Assembly: GCA_049724395.1 (NCBI GenBank)
Contig: JAUGWO010000133.1
Span: forward strand, 1-64,000
Source: Spongospora subterranea f. sp. subterranea
Taxonomy: Eukaryota; Endomyxa: Phytomyxea; Phytomyxea; Plasmodiophorida
Length of the DNA: 64,000 bases
Reading direction: 5' to 3'
The position numbers and the translations under genes were made by a program. Below the pieces are notes generated by a model. It did no database searches. It was not told where the DNA came from and saw nothing but the letters and a program-made list of their open reading frames with translations. Positions 1-11,918 of the stretch are shown one piece after another (position 1 is the stretch's first letter; every line of letters starts with the position of its first letter).

Positions 1-1806
1 ATGCGACACTATTTTCAATTCGAGGAACTGTTTTGGCCAAACTGCTTTCTTTTTGGCAGTTCGTGAATGGTTGGTCAAATCCTCTGTCTGGCTCTGATCA
101 GCGAGTTCAATACTAAGGTCTCGTATCCCCAGTGTTGATATCGCCCAGATTCTGCTAGAGAACGGTGCCGATCCCACAATAGCGGATGAGTTTGAGAATG
201 CATCATTGCACACCCTTCTAGATAAACTGTGAGTTTTCTGTCTGCCTCTGATCAGCGAGTTCAATTCTAAGGTCTCGTATCCCCAGTGTTGATATCGCCC
301 AGATTCTGCTAGAGAACGGTGCCGATCCCACAATAGCGGATGAGTTTGAGAATGCACCATTGCACACTCTTCTAGATAAACTGTGAGTCAAACAGATCTC
401 ACCAAACACTTCAACCTTTTTTGATGTTCTCACAGAACAGACGATTCTATTCTATCAATGATACACAATATTGATATCAACCACCGGTACAATGATGGGT
501 CCACTCTTTTCCAAAATGCTATTAAGCGTCGTCGGTTGGTCAATTGATATAGTGTGGACACTGATCGGCCCCTCAATAACATTGATTGGTTAGGGAAGTG
601 GTAGTTATGAAATTGTTGAAGAGAGGCGCCAACCTCATTATTGCTGATTCTAATGGGAATACGGCACTGCACCTGGCGATTGAGCATGATCTGTACACAC
701 CTTCAAATTTGTTATTTTTACCAAAAATCTCATTTTATATCTCATAGAAGTGGAGAGACCATTATATCTATACTTGAGGCGGCAACGCCAAGAACGGGCG
801 ATATTCTGTGTCCAGACGGGATGATGGATCCCTCAGTGTGTTCGAGTGGAGAGTTAGTTCATGATCGGCTTTATATTGTTGATGGTTGTGTCGAAATCAT
901 TGAAGTCGCTGATCTGATCTCACAGGGACCGAGATGTCAACCGTCAGGCGACGTCGAAAATAATCAATCTCAGAAACCAAAACTGGCAAACTGCTCTGTT
1001 TCTGGCATTTACCCGTGAACGGTTGGTAGAAACTACAGTCTGATTCTGATCACATCTTCAATAATGAGTTTTTTGTATTCCAGTTTTGATATTGTCCAAC
1101 TACTTGTGGAGAGAGGTGCCGATCCCAATATAGCAGATATTGATGGGAACACACCATTGCACACCCATATGCCAACTGCATTGTATATCGCCAAATACCA
1201 TCATATATCGAAATACCTAATCATGTGCCAACAGGACAGACGAAATAATCATATCAATGATTGAAAATCTCGGTGTTAACCACGCGGGCAATGATGGGGC
1301 AACACTTCTTCATAGGGCTACTGAGTGTCGTCGGTTGGTCGGGATTTGTATTTGACACTGATCAGCATCTCAAGAGAGCCCATATTTTAGTGAGGCTGTG
1401 GTCGAGTATCTGTTGAAGAGAGGCGCCAATCCCCTTATTTCTGATCTCCATGGGAATACAGCACTGCACCTGGCGATATATCATAACCTGTAGACTGCTA
1501 TACTGTGTATGTAGTCAAAATATTTGATTGAGATTTCACAGAAGTAAGGAGATCATTATGGCTATCATTGAGGCGCCGTTCCTTCTTGTGGAACAAGATG
1601 AGATAAATGAACGTTATGGGGGATTGGGTGGATTCTTGATCTCTTTTGGCCCTGTCAGTGTCAACATATATGTCCAAAACTCAACACCGCTGAACTTATA
1701 TCAGGAACATTTGTCAACTATTCAGTGTGGACTGTCCAACAATAATCAAACTCAAAAATCATAATGGTAAAACTGCTCTCAGTCTGGCAGTTTCGACCCA
1801 TAGGTT
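1..1806 (+). CDS. Ankyrin-repeat protein gene, multi-exon, partial at 5' end
   Basis: Consecutive short exons each encode about one ankyrin repeat, separated by introns of about 50-60 nt with GT..AG borders. Recognisable repeat cores include LLENGADPTIADEFENAPLH (near 310-365), LLKRGANLIIADSNGNTALH (near 615-675), LVERGADPNIADIDGNTPLH (near 1105-1160) and LLKRGANPLISDLHGNTALH (near 1400-1460). Exon junctions that I could follow are phase-compatible: the exon ending near 1176 joins the one starting at 1235 with an intact frame. No single ORF spans the array, as expected for introns. The gene enters from the left edge, and neither a start nor a stop is assigned. Ankyrin repeats are protein-interaction modules; the partner is unknown. 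Possible degeneration cannot be excluded because several repeats (near 760-900 and 1590-1700) are poorly conserved. Confidence 0.6.
83..390 (+). repeat. 154-bp tandem duplication of one ankyrin exon plus intron
   Basis: The block beginning at 83 (tctgtctg..ctctgatcagcgag) recurs at 237, a period of 154 bp, with only a few mismatches over two copies. Each copy holds an intron end, one ankyrin exon and the next 5' splice site (aaactgtgag). It is therefore a recent whole-exon duplication. Confidence 0.85.
286..1806 (+). repeat. Higher-order repeat, about 790 bp, of five ankyrin exons
   Basis: Five exon types occur in the same order twice. The pairs are roughly 286/1083 (A), 432/1235 (B), 591/1371 (C), 750/1543 (D) and 927/1745 (E), spaced by about 780-820 bp. 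A type-E exon also ends at about 75 before the first A, so a third unit probably lies upstream. Matching pairs share sequence and exon phase. Confidence 0.7.
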
Positions 1807-1837
1807 GGTCAAATTTGCGCCTGATCAACTCCATCGA

Positions 1838-3110
1838 CTATGCTAAACTAACGTCATTAAAGGGTTGATCTATTTGAGGTTCTATCGACTTGCTGGAGAT
1901 GGAGAGTACAGTACGGGACACCTTAGCTCGACAATAATTATTGTTTCGATTTGATATTGTAAACAATGCGCACGCACTTTGTATTATTGTTCGCAGTTTT
2001 TTATTATCGGCGCGTAGAAAATGACATTGAAAGTCAATCAAGTTCCGCAAATACGGTAGTGACTCTGGTAGACTGCGGTGGCGTTTGTACTTTTTGACGG
2101 CGTATTCGGTTTGTCGGACAGAGAGCCTGTTACCAGAAGCGTCAACTATTCTATATGCGTCCATATATCGATAACACTTGCCGGCGAAGCGCCGGATTCG
2201 TTCTAGAGGAACCTGCTCCAACGCCTTCGGTACAACAATATGCAAATCTTTCCAAGAATAGGTGCAGTTGCATCGAGTGTAACTTTTGGCCGCAGCTTAA
2301 TACATCTCGATAACATCAAACTCGCAATGAAATTTGGGCTAAAAATCAACTATTCCGTCATGCTTTTCGACTGTTTCGACGATCCATTCTTTACTGACTT
2401 GGCTGAATCTTCTGAGAAAGTAGTTTTCCCACAGGCCACGTTCATGCAGAATGGTTCTCAATCTTTGTGGACTCCCGCATTCGTCTGCATCATCTGTTTG
2501 TCCCTGTTTCATGAACCATCCTGGACACTGCAGTTTTACGTTCTTTCCACCATCATTCAGGTTCAGAACTTTGGCATTTAACGCGTTAGGCGGCAAAGCT
2601 CGATGGTTCTGGGAGTTATCGAACATTAGCAGCATTTTGCTTTTTGAATGCAAAATTCGGAAAATTGGAATTGCGTGTTCTCGGATCTGTTTGACCAGGT
2701 CTTGGTTTGTCCAGAAGCCGTCCGCGTTCTTACCTGGCTTGATAATAACCACAGTTTCAGTAGGAACCAGGGGATTTTCTGCTTGATCATTGCCTGTCAG
2801 TTTTTCATCGGTCCATGACATTCACAGATCAACTTCGTTGATAAAAAAAAATTAAAATACTTAGTTGTTTTTTACAATTCCGAAAAAATTAAAAAAAATG
2901 CAAAGTGTCGAATTGGTCAGTTATCCTGATCAAACCAAATCGTGCGTTTTCGCTCATGAGCGCTAAAGCAAGATTCGTCGTTCGTCACCATAACAATTCT
3001 GCGCTCGTCATTTTCAAGTTGCAGTTCAATTACCGTCAACATATCCTCGCCGATATACTTTGGCTCATGGGGATGAAGAAACTACAATCGCGCTCCTTTA
3101 TTGTCGGCAT
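1838..3110 (-). pseudogene. Decayed DDE transposase (Tc1/IS630-type superfamily)
   Basis: Reading the minus strand from 3110 down, segments in different frames together resemble a DDE transposase. The first Asp lies in VTNDESCFSAHERK (near 2990-2940). The second lies in LLMFDNSQNHRALPPNA (near 2640-2590) and is followed by NDGGKN and ILHERGLW. A third acidic segment lies in PKFHCEFDVIEMY (near 2335-2295). The C-terminal end VPKALEQVPLERIRRFAGKC then YRYMDAY lies near 2235-2150. An in-frame stop replaces the residue after VIEMY, at least two frame changes are needed (around 2822-2890 and 2246-2338), and the N-terminal DNA-binding part is not recognised. The element is therefore inactive. No terminal inverted repeats were identified. 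Confidence 0.75.
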
Positions 3111-3117
3111 CGTTTGA

Positions 3118-4975
3118 GGTGACGTTTTTGTTTCGATGATGGTGGCATATTTGTGTCAATACAACACAAGGATGGAATAATCAATTTGATCGGGTCGATG
3201 GCAACTTGCCCCGGACGACTGACGCAGTTTACCATAAATGCGACGCAAATATATTTTGCGTGGCAGACGCTACAATCATATTGCGAACCGAGTTGCGCGC
3301 ATCTTTGAAGTAATCATTGTTTTTCCCCTGCCAAGTTTTAAAAACGTCTTCTACCACTCAGTATTCGACTTTCCATAACTAAGTCGAGATGATTGATTCA
3401 TGACGCCTGCAGGGCCAAAACCAATCGACGCCAAACAATACACAACTTGACCAGTTTTATTTTGTTATCAGTTCTAACATAGCGATAAACGCCGCCATGT
3501 GCTTGCAATACCAAATGTAGACGATTTATCACCAGATCGTAGAAACAATATACACTGAATGCGGCCAGTTGGTGGGTGATTAATTTTGACTACCATGAGG
3601 GATCATCGATTCGATGGCTTTCAAACGAGGGACCAACAACATAAATCATGGTATTGAACAACGGTGGCTGGTTTCCGATCTACCACCACCGCGATATCAA
3701 AATCGCACTGCAGTGAACGGTACAGTTTTACCTTTCTGGAATGCAAACCGGCAAGTGGAGATGAATGATAGTTGGATTGTGTTGTCCAGCCTCATTTATG
3801 AAAAAAATGACAGGGCGGTGCATTCTCATACGTTTTCACGAATTTGCAGTCGCTACAATCATCAGGACAAACCCGACAATGAGGCAGTGGAGCGATCGTG
3901 ACCTTAGCACGACGCTCTAACACTTCTTTTCGCTTGATTATCAATAGACTGCCACTTATTCCAAACAGTTATTTCGCGATCAAAATCCACACAATGTTTT
4001 GGCTGATGCCCACATACCTCTAGAAAGGCTCTGATTGAGTCTGTAGGTGGTTAACATTTCTCAAGTTCTCAAAATTGCTCAGTTGAAAAAAATCAATATC
4101 CGTTTATGTTGATATTTTCGACCATCACCAATTACAGACAGAGCGTTCATGAAGCCTTGAGTACAAAATATGAGCTGATTGCTGCGCCTTTTACATTTGT
4201 CAAAATTGTTTGATTTCGACGATCGCTCATGCACATGCTATACTGGAGTTATCAATAAATCCACTGATTTAATTGATTTGAATTGTTCCTCATACGCATG
4301 TAAATTTGGAAATGTTAGCGAACTTCCGTTCAAAGCCTGCGTCGCTGTCGAATACACGCAGGGGTTCTAATGTTTAAGATTTCATTTGTCAGCACGCCAA
4401 CTCTGAAGGGCAATTCCAAAAAGTTTTTGAATATAGGTGGGGTGCTTGTCTCAGATGTGGATGAGCAATATAATAAAATATTGATCGGTGGATGTATTGA
4501 GAAGTTTCGGTCTGCATTTGCATCCCCGCAACATCACTTTAGAAAACCCAGAGATGACTGTGCCAGTCAGGGTTGAAAAAATCTTGAGCTTATCAGTCTA
4601 TCTTGAGCGGCCACACGGCCTAGACGAGTGACGATTCTACGTTGAACTGGGGGCGGATTCGGGATGGCAGCACACCCTGAGGAAGGCATCATCCGAATGC
4701 ATATTCAATCTCAATAATTGTGATGATATAATGAGGCCTCCACCAACACGATAATGGTAATCTGTCACGTAATCTGAGCCCACTCAGCGCAATACGAAAA
4801 TCTGGCGTTACAATACAATTTACTAGACTGAGAACCGAAACGAAGCACGTGTGCATGGCATCAATGCTACACACTTGATGCGTCAACAAACGTTACACAT
4901 GCTGACTGACTGGGTGTAACCCATGATCCGGTAGCGCCAACGTGTCGCCACGCTTGTCTTGATTTGAAGACAGCT
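3118..4975. other. No confident gene
   Basis: Only short open frames without recognisable domains occur here. The first few hundred bases may be more of the decayed transposase upstream of its first Asp. The rest, to about 4975, shows nothing I can assign. Confidence 0.4.
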
Positions 4976-5031
4976 TGCGCTTGCACTTTATTCAATATCC
5001 CTTCACCTTTATTTTCTATCTTGTTTATCGT

Positions 5032-6556
5032 TTACCAGACAGGATCATTCTCGACGTTTGTGGATTCTCCATGATGTGTCGACTGTTTATCATTGCTGGA
5101 ATAAAGCTGCAGCACTACGTTCTCCTGCAATTCATCCTCGAACTGCTTCCAGATATCGGGTTCAGCCTCTTGAAATTTCCCCAGGAAATTTACCTCCATC
5201 AGCAACACGATAGTGTTGCGAGTCCTGGTCAAACAAATACTCATTGATTCGCGGTGACGTTCTATAATCGCCCTCAAAAAGTTCTTGAAAAGGCTTTAAC
5301 GATTGACTTGGCAAGTTTACTTCCAATGGCGCATTTACGGCCAAATATGTGTCGAATATATTTTTGGCACGACCTGTTAAGAATATGTGATCGCCCGACA
5401 GCACGTCCTTGCCGAGGTTGTTTTCTCGCCTTTGGGATAGACTAACTGCAGCGATTCGAAATTGGAGTTGCATCAGAATATAGAAAACGGTCGCCATCAG
5501 AAACTCTCCAAACATCAATTTTGGGTTGTACTGTAAGAACGACTGTGAGTATGAATTCAGTGCACTTAATTGAAATACCCGAAAATAAAAACGATAAGGG
5601 AACGTGCAACAATTCCTTCTGATTTATATAATATGAGAACGTGTCAAATTTTCCAAAGGGAAAGACACATGTGCTCGAAAGACTAACATCCTGAACAAGC
5701 TAGCAAGGCAATGCGCGGTTTTCTGAGCAATGAGGTCAAGTTCTTACGAGGTTATCACAGCATTGGCCACGAGATTGTGAATCATGTAAACAAACATGAG
5801 TACAACCGACTTCGACTCATTTGAGTTTGCCAGGTCGACCAATGCACTAGCTAAGAAGAATACTGCAAACCCGGTCATGGCCATCAACCCTGACCGCTTC
5901 AGGGATCGTTTGATCCCGTGCACATCCACGACAATCCGCAATCGTAATGCCAACAATATAAAACAGATCAAGGTTACCGACATTTTCCTGACGCCGATAC
6001 TGGTAAACTCGGTCGGGATAGGATTGTAAATATATTCATCCGAATATCTTGCGAATATCACGTCCTGATGGTTCAAGGCGTAGTTCACCTGAAAAAGAAT
6101 CTGAATTGAAAGGCTCGTGGCGATAAACGCTAATTTGGTCCTCCAATCAAGCAAAACTTCGAAATCCGAATCCAAATTGCGACTCGACTGCGCTTGCTGG
6201 TCCCAAGGCTGTCCCCAACAAATTGTAGTTGCTCGCGAGTGCGATTGAAGGCCAAATAAAGGCTGACTCCGATAAACGAGGAACATATCGCAGCATGCTG
6301 AAAGAAACGCCTGAGGAATGACGACAGCAATAGAAATTTGCTGATGCGGGTATTTGTAGCCTGCGGTAGCGCGAAGGGCGAATCCAGACGCCAGCATGTT
6401 TGCGAGGAGCATCTCACCAGGGGATAAGTATTTGACTGGTGGAAAGCGACGGCGTCGGAAAAAAAGGGTGAAAACGACGAGATGATAGGTGAGTTGAAAG
6501 GGGTCCCAACACCAAAAAAAGGATTCAATTAGGACCTTAGAATCAGGACTTTCCAT
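5032..6556 (-). pseudogene. 7TM-RGS protein, copy 1, frameshifted
   Basis: On the minus strand an N-terminal multi-span membrane region (6556 to about 5750) precedes an RGS-like region (about 5525 to 5040). This is the same order as the paralog at 40125-42009. Shared membrane motifs include LRIVVDVHGIKRSLKRSGL near 5955-5895 and LFQVNYALNHQDV near 6100-6060. In the first part the frame must change twice between about 6300 and 6130: CDMFLVYR continues in another frame as GVSLYLAFNRTREQLQF and then returns. In the RGS part the frame changes again near 5225, after RINEYLFDQDS. The exon carrying the RGS start, seen in copy 2, is not found and the NILFWEE core is diverged. In plants and fungi this architecture regulates heterotrimeric G proteins. 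This copy is probably non-functional. Confidence 0.75.
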
Positions 6557-6816
6557 GGGGGTTTTTGACGAGCGATATTACGTGGGCATTTGGCACAGGA
6601 AGGTGAAGTCAAGACGTTCCTGACCTTGGGATACCATAAGCGAAATCGATCGAGCATATCTCAGTACCGATTCTTATGGCAAATCCGCAACTTGCAAAAT
6701 ACGACGTGCATGTTCTTGAATTGTCTTCAGGCATTTGTCGAATATCCATTCAACCCATATCCCGTACAACATGTATTTATTTCCAGTCCACAATAAAAAA
6801 ATTGCAGAAAAAATAT

Positions 6817-6889
6817 TGCCAACATCGCGGATCGAACGCGAGACCTTACGATCTTCAGTCGTACGCTCTCCCAACTGAGCTATGGCGGC
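6817..6889 (-). tRNA. tRNA-Phe (anticodon GAA)
   Basis: The minus-strand sequence from 6889 folds as a cloverleaf. The acceptor is GCCGCCA with one mismatch, the D arm contains AGCTCAGTTGGGAGAGC, and the anticodon stem-loop is ACGACTGAAGATCGT with GAA at the anticodon position. The T arm is TCGCGTTCGATCCGCGA. The discriminator A is at 6817. There is no intron. Confidence 0.93.
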
Positions 6890-6898
6890 AACATATAC

Positions 6899-8690
6899 GC
6901 TATTAAGTTATGAACGCTTCTACCCCTGTACTACCGTACCGTATGATCCTACCAATCGTAATACATTCTTCCCAATATTCTGGTCAACAGTTCTGGTCTA
7001 TATTACGAACACCATCTGTTAGATTAAGAGTCCCAACTCCACCAAGTTGCGAGACAGAGCTCATTGACACAGAAAGGGGTAGTCCAGCGTAAAGCCAACG
7101 CAAGAGACACCACCACCATGACCCGCCACAGCAGAGACGAGGTCAACAAAATACATCGCCGGCGGCAACAGCCAGCCAGAGCGACGATGGGAGTCGACAA
7201 GATCGACAACAATTCACCCGTTAAGGAAGGAGGTGGACACCACCAAATATAACGGCGGCCTAAATCTGATCCCAGAGTTTGACGGCACAAACTGGGACAC
7301 TTTCAAACGGAAGGTTGAGACCCAACTCATTCGAATGGATATAGACTCGTATTTGCACCACGAGCCTAACGCTGAATCTTCAACAGAGCGACGCAACGAT
7401 CGCGCAGCGTTAGCCGAAATCAGCAAGCGCCTGGCACAGGTGCAGTATAAGCTGGTCAGCCATTGTGCAACAACAGCACAACTATGGAGAACACTCCAAG
7501 ACACATACGATGAAACTAAAGAGGCGAAATCAGGGGCCTTTTTCATCGAATTCATTGAGGCGCAAAAGCAGCCAAGCGAGACGATGAAGGCTTACCTGGA
7601 CCGACTCGTTTTCAATATACCACGACATGATCACACTGGAATCAAGATCGGAGAACTAGCACTCTGTGCGAAAGTACTTCGGGGATTACCAGCAAAGTAC
7701 AACCAAGTCAAGGCAGCTGCGAGAGCATCACAGCTAGGGACAATTGCTTCAATGACAAGCCTCTTACTGTCTACAGAACGAGAGCACGAGCATGGCAAGT
7801 TTGCAAAGATACCGAAAGAGCCAGCGATTGACTTGAAGACAAAGAAAGCCCAGCAAGAGAGCAAAAGTTACTTGAGAGCCAAGCAGTATTGCAAGAAGTG
7901 CAAGACAACTTCTCATGACACAGACAAGTGTTGGGTGTTGAACCCACATCTCCGACGAAAAAGCGATAATGAATCTTCACCGAAAACGAACAATGCGCAC
8001 CGCGTTAAATTCAATGGATTCAAGATCTCGGGCGTCGGCACTGCAGTCACGTGCGACTACATCATTGACAGTGGCGCCAACGTTTCAGTCACAAACAATC
8101 AAAACATCTTGATTAATTATGAACCTCTTAAACAACCAGTTCAAATCCAAGCGTGCAACGGACAGGCCTCAAAGGCATATGGAAAGGGCATTTTGATCAT
8201 CCAGACATCACCGCCAATCACCATCAAGGATGTACTCTACGCACCGAACATGACGAATACGTTAATATCAGCGCATTCAATCACTCAACAAGGCTATAGA
8301 ATCGTCATCGAAACGACATGCACATTGAGAGCAAAGAAGGAAAAACGATCCTCACCGCAAAGATGCATGTCGGCCTATATTACGTCAGAACAGGGAGACA
8401 TGCAAAGGTCAACGCGACGATCAGCCTGGACCTCGCTCATAAGCGGTTTGGACATGCGTCGGACGAGCGTCTGAAGAATCTAAAGAAATCGACCACCGGA
8501 ATTGAAATTACCGGTAACGAACGGCAGTTTTGCGACATCTGTGCGCAAAACAAATCCCGACGACATGCATTTCCTGAAGAACGGCGAACCAAACCAACCC
8601 GAAGGTATCAGATGGTCTCATCAGATCTTAGACCTGTGGTGGATCGTCGATCAAGAGTATCCATCGCGTAATTGCTGTCGGCCCATCCTG
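6899..8690 (+). mobile_element. Ty1/copia retroelement, forward truncated copy
   Basis: A likely LTR or leader segment begins near 6899. It is followed by a gag-pol frame (7233-8474) and a second frame (8318-8671). Domains in order: a UBN2-type gag region opening with GLNLIPEFDGTNWDTF; a zinc knuckle CKKCKTTSHDTDKC (near 7888-7930); an aspartic protease active site YIIDSGANVSVTN (near 8060-8095); and an integrase zinc-binding region with HKRFGH and CDIC (near 8435-8545). The element stops inside integrase, at the junction with an inverted copy, and lacks the catalytic integrase core and reverse transcriptase. A frame change is needed near 8310-8330. It starts about 10 bp from the 5' end of tRNA-Phe, on the upstream side of that gene. 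Confidence 0.85.
7233..8671 (+). pseudogene. Copia gag-protease-integrase fragment
   Basis: The first frame (7233-8474, 413 codons) carries gag, a CX2CX4HX4C zinc knuckle and a DSGA protease motif. The overlapping frame 8318-8671 carries the H-H-C-C integrase zinc-binding motif. Around 7605-7640 the forward copy reads RLVFNIPRHDH, whereas the inverted copy reads RLFSIYHDM at the same site, so this copy has a local frame disturbance. With integrase cut at about 8680 and no RT or RNase H, it cannot transpose by itself. Translation initiation would need an alternative or upstream start, because 7233 is not an obvious ATG context. Confidence 0.8.
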
Positions 8691-9467
8691 TGATATCAGT
8701 TGAGCTCCCCTTGAACACCAAGCCGTCATTCATGTCGTGGTATATTGAAAAGAGTCGGTCCAGGTAAGCCTTCATCGTCTCGCATGGCTGCTTTTGCGCC
8801 TCAATGAATTCGATGAATAAGGCCCCTGATTTCGCCTCTTTAGTTTCATCGTATGTATCTTGGAGTGTTCTCCATAGTTGTGCTGTTGTTGCACAATGGC
8901 TGACCTGCTTATACTGCACCTGTGCCAGGCGCATGCTGATTTCGGCTAACGCTGCGCGATCGTTGCGTCGCTCTGTTGAAGATTCAGCGTTAGGCTCGTG
9001 GTGCAAATACGAGTCTATATCCATTCGGATGAGTTGGGTCTCAACCTTCCGTTTGAAAGTGTCCCAGTTTGTGCCGTCAAACTCTGGGATCAGATTTAGG
9101 CCGCCGTTATATTTGGTGGTGTCCACCTCCTTCCTTAACGGGTGAATTGTTGTTCGATCTTGTCGACTCCCATCGTCGCTCTGGCTGGCTGTTGCCGCCG
9201 GCGATGTTGTTGACCTCGTCTCTGCTGTGGCGGGTCATGGTGGTGGTGTCTCTTGCGTTGGCTTTACGCTGGACTACCCCTTTCTGTGTCAATGAGCTCT
9301 GTCTCGCAACTTGGTGGAGTTGGGACTCTTAATCTAACAGATGGTGTTCGTAATATAGACCAGAACTGTTGACCAGAATATTGTGAAGAATGTATTACGA
9401 TTGGTAGGATCATATTAGGTACGGTAGTACAGGGGTAGAATCGTTCATATCTTAATATACGCTGCAT
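8608..9467 (-). mobile_element. Ty1/copia retroelement, inverted internally deleted copy
   Basis: The minus strand from 9467 repeats the same end sequence, leader and first part of gag as the forward element, running to the YLDRLFSIYHDM region near 8740. It then jumps directly to a piece of copia RNase H (ITGWADSNYAMDTLDRRSTT, near 8700-8640). Protease, integrase and RT have thus been deleted. Its gag part is close to identical to the forward copy. It lies tail to tail with that copy, which makes the locus a palindrome. Confidence 0.85.
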
Positions 9468-10366
9468 TTCGGCACATGTATTTCATCAATATTGCCAGCC
9501 AGCGTTCGTGTCAAAACAGCAAAACTCTTCTTTATCTTGTTAACTCACGACATTTGTCACTACTTTGAAGCCCACTTTCTATCTTTTGAATGCAAATATT
9601 GGCCAATTCGACACAGCCGCTTCAAGTTGTGGAGCGTGGCTGGGAATCGTAGAAAGAACCAAGGAATCGTTTATTCGTTCGTTCCGACTTACGAATTCAA
9701 GACGTTAAAGTGAACGATGCTGGATTGGTTAGGATCTGAGAATAGCACCTTTCTGTACAGCTTGCATGCTGGGTTACAAAGTTGAATCATTGCTTCCCAA
9801 CGACGATATTCATTTTTAAACGGTGGCCTTCGTGATGTTTCAAGTTTCTATAAACCTTCAGGTTGAAATCAGTTCCTCGGCAATAGGTAAGAAACCAGAA
9901 GCTCTGTTTTTGAAAAAATCTTCCTTTGACGAAGCTGCAGCACTTGAAGACGGAACAATCCAGACACGATAATGGATTCAAAACACAGGCGTTCCGGTTT
10001 TTACCAATCATCGCTGATACAAACGGTATACTGATTTGTCTGAGATCTCATAAATAACTACAAACCGCGAAACCACGAATATCACAGTTCGATATGGGAC
10101 AACCAAATAATCAACAATATGGCTCAAATTGAAACCAATTCAGAATCATTGATACCTCAAATATGAAAGAGAAGATAGGCGCTTCAAAAGCTGCCCGGCT
10201 ATACATATCGTCGAAACGGCACATGAGAATATAAATAATTGCGAAATACATATATTAAGAGATGATAGGGTTGGCCACAGAATCGGGGATCCCTTGCACA
10301 AAAGCTCGATACGCTTCAATCACTCCGGCAGTTCCAAGATGCTTGCGATACGCTCGATGCATGAGA
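9468..10366. other. No gene recognised
   Basis: Short open frames only, with no domain, tRNA or repeat that I can support. The right part probably holds the 3' untranslated region of the zinc-finger gene ending at 10367. Confidence 0.4.
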
Positions 10367-11470
10367 TTAAAACGCATTGTTGAAGAAGGACATTTGGTCA
10401 TCACAGTGCGCTTGCGCCTGAACAGGCATTGACATGAGCTCGGGATTGAAGAACAGCTGCTGAGCGAATGATCGAGTCGGTGAGAATGGGACTGCTGGCG
10501 CAATATAGGGCCCGCCAAGATGCTTTACCTCGCTCTTTCTGCGACAGGCGGCACACACACAAATTCCCAAACAGGATGGGCATTCCCAATCGCGGATATC
10601 CTTCGTTCGGCGCATGCACGCCTGATAATTGAACTTGATGACGCAGTGATTGCAGAATTTCTTACGGCAAATCTGAACATTCAGCTTAACATTTTGTGAA
10701 AAACGGGGAACTCATCATGAGGGTCAAACCTTCCGCTTCTTATCATCAGCGTAGGAACGGGTTCGATTGCGACAAAAATTGAGATGTCGGGCTTCACGCC
10801 GGTTCTTGCACTGATGACAGCTGCTGCCGGCAGACTTCTTGACTGCAGATTCCATATCGCCGGAGTCGGGCGTTGTCGGGTCGTCAGCGACTTGCTGGTA
10901 GCGAGAGTCCTGGTCATTACTGTATTGGTCAGAGGCGGAAGGAATGGCATATCCTCCACTGTCAACGAAATTCTCGAAATGCTCTTGTCCGGTATATCTG
11001 TCAACTTGGCCTCCACCAGAGGACGCCGAATTCATGTGCATAACGGGATTTGGGCTTAAAGACAAGTTCCTATTTGGTATTCCATAGTCATGATACATTC
11101 CAATACAAGCAGCATCTGCAGCTGGGTCGATTAGAAAAGAATGGAGATTCGGGGCCGGCGTCGACGCCAAAAATGGGGAAGGAGAGAAGTAAGAATTGTC
11201 CATATGCGCGATCCGCTCATGTTGGGATGGCTCGCGTACCAATGAATGCCTTAAGGCGATTGGAGCAACTGGAGGGAGGTTGGTCATTGGGCCAGACGAG
11301 AATAGCGGGGAGAAGTTTGTATAGGCCGGGGTTGGTAACTGGCCATCGGTTGGAGTGCCCAATGCGAAACCAGACGATGATTCCAAATGTGAAGACGAAC
11401 GATCCTGGAAAATAGCGGGATTGGACTGAGAGGCACCAACCCTGCGCGGACTAGCGTTCGGCGGATGCAT
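10367..11470 (-). CDS. 4CXXC_R1 zinc-finger protein (CDCA7/R1-like)
   Basis: Two exons: 11470-10730 (247 codons, ATG at 11470) and 10672-10367, joined in phase 0 across a 57-nt intron (AAG|GTTTGA ... TTCAG|ATTTGC), giving about 348 aa. The first about 215 residues are low-complexity, rich in Ser, Pro and Asn. The C-terminal half has a cysteine-rich domain: SSCHQCKNRREARHLNFC at the end of exon 1, then ICRKKFCNHCVIKF, then WECPSCLGICVCAACRR. This spacing is typical of the zf-4CXXC_R1 family (Pfam PF10497), which includes vertebrate CDCA7 and the MAO-A repressor R1, DNA- or chromatin-binding nuclear proteins. In animals and plants CDCA7 works with the remodeller HELLS/DDM1 in DNA methylation; whether that holds here is inference. 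Confidence 0.85.
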
Positions 11471-11918
11471 TGCACGCGACGCAAAACTGAAAACGCGCGG
11501 CGCACTGATTCGAAGGTCTGCGATCGCGGCAAGACGGCTGTCGGGATTATAATTGATAGGTAATGGCCACAGAAATTAATGCGAAATGCGGACTGGAAAA
11601 GTCCGCGACTGGCGTTAGTCAGATTACCAAGCCGACACTGTGGATCAATCTGTTGGAGTTACGGCCAACTGGCGCATTTCCTCGTTACTGAGCCAGTCAA
11701 ATTGATGCGAGAACGACAATTAGCGGGCTGATGTGTTGATTGAGTCGTGATTTTCAGGTGTCGTCCTTTGTTATGCCCTGCTCGGTCTTCAACACATCGT
11801 ATTGTCACCTGACACCTCAAACTATTTTATTGCAATGCGCGCACCACGTGTAAATTGAATAAATGACAATCTGTATTTTGGGAGATTCGGGCGGCATGTT
11901 CCAGGTGTACTATCAGGA
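11471..11918. other. Intergenic, upstream of the R1-type gene
   Basis: This contains the upstream region of the zinc-finger gene and the 3' flank of Has1. No motif strong enough to annotate was seen. Confidence 0.4.

Larger units (their letters stand above)
6899..9467. repeat. Palindrome built from two copia ends, arms about 700 bp
   Basis: The outer arms are approximately 6899-7600 and 8770-9467 inverted. Both begin with TATTAAG.TATGAACG.TTCTACCCCTG at the outer edge. The unique centre is the rest of the forward element plus the RNase H piece. Confidence 0.85.
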
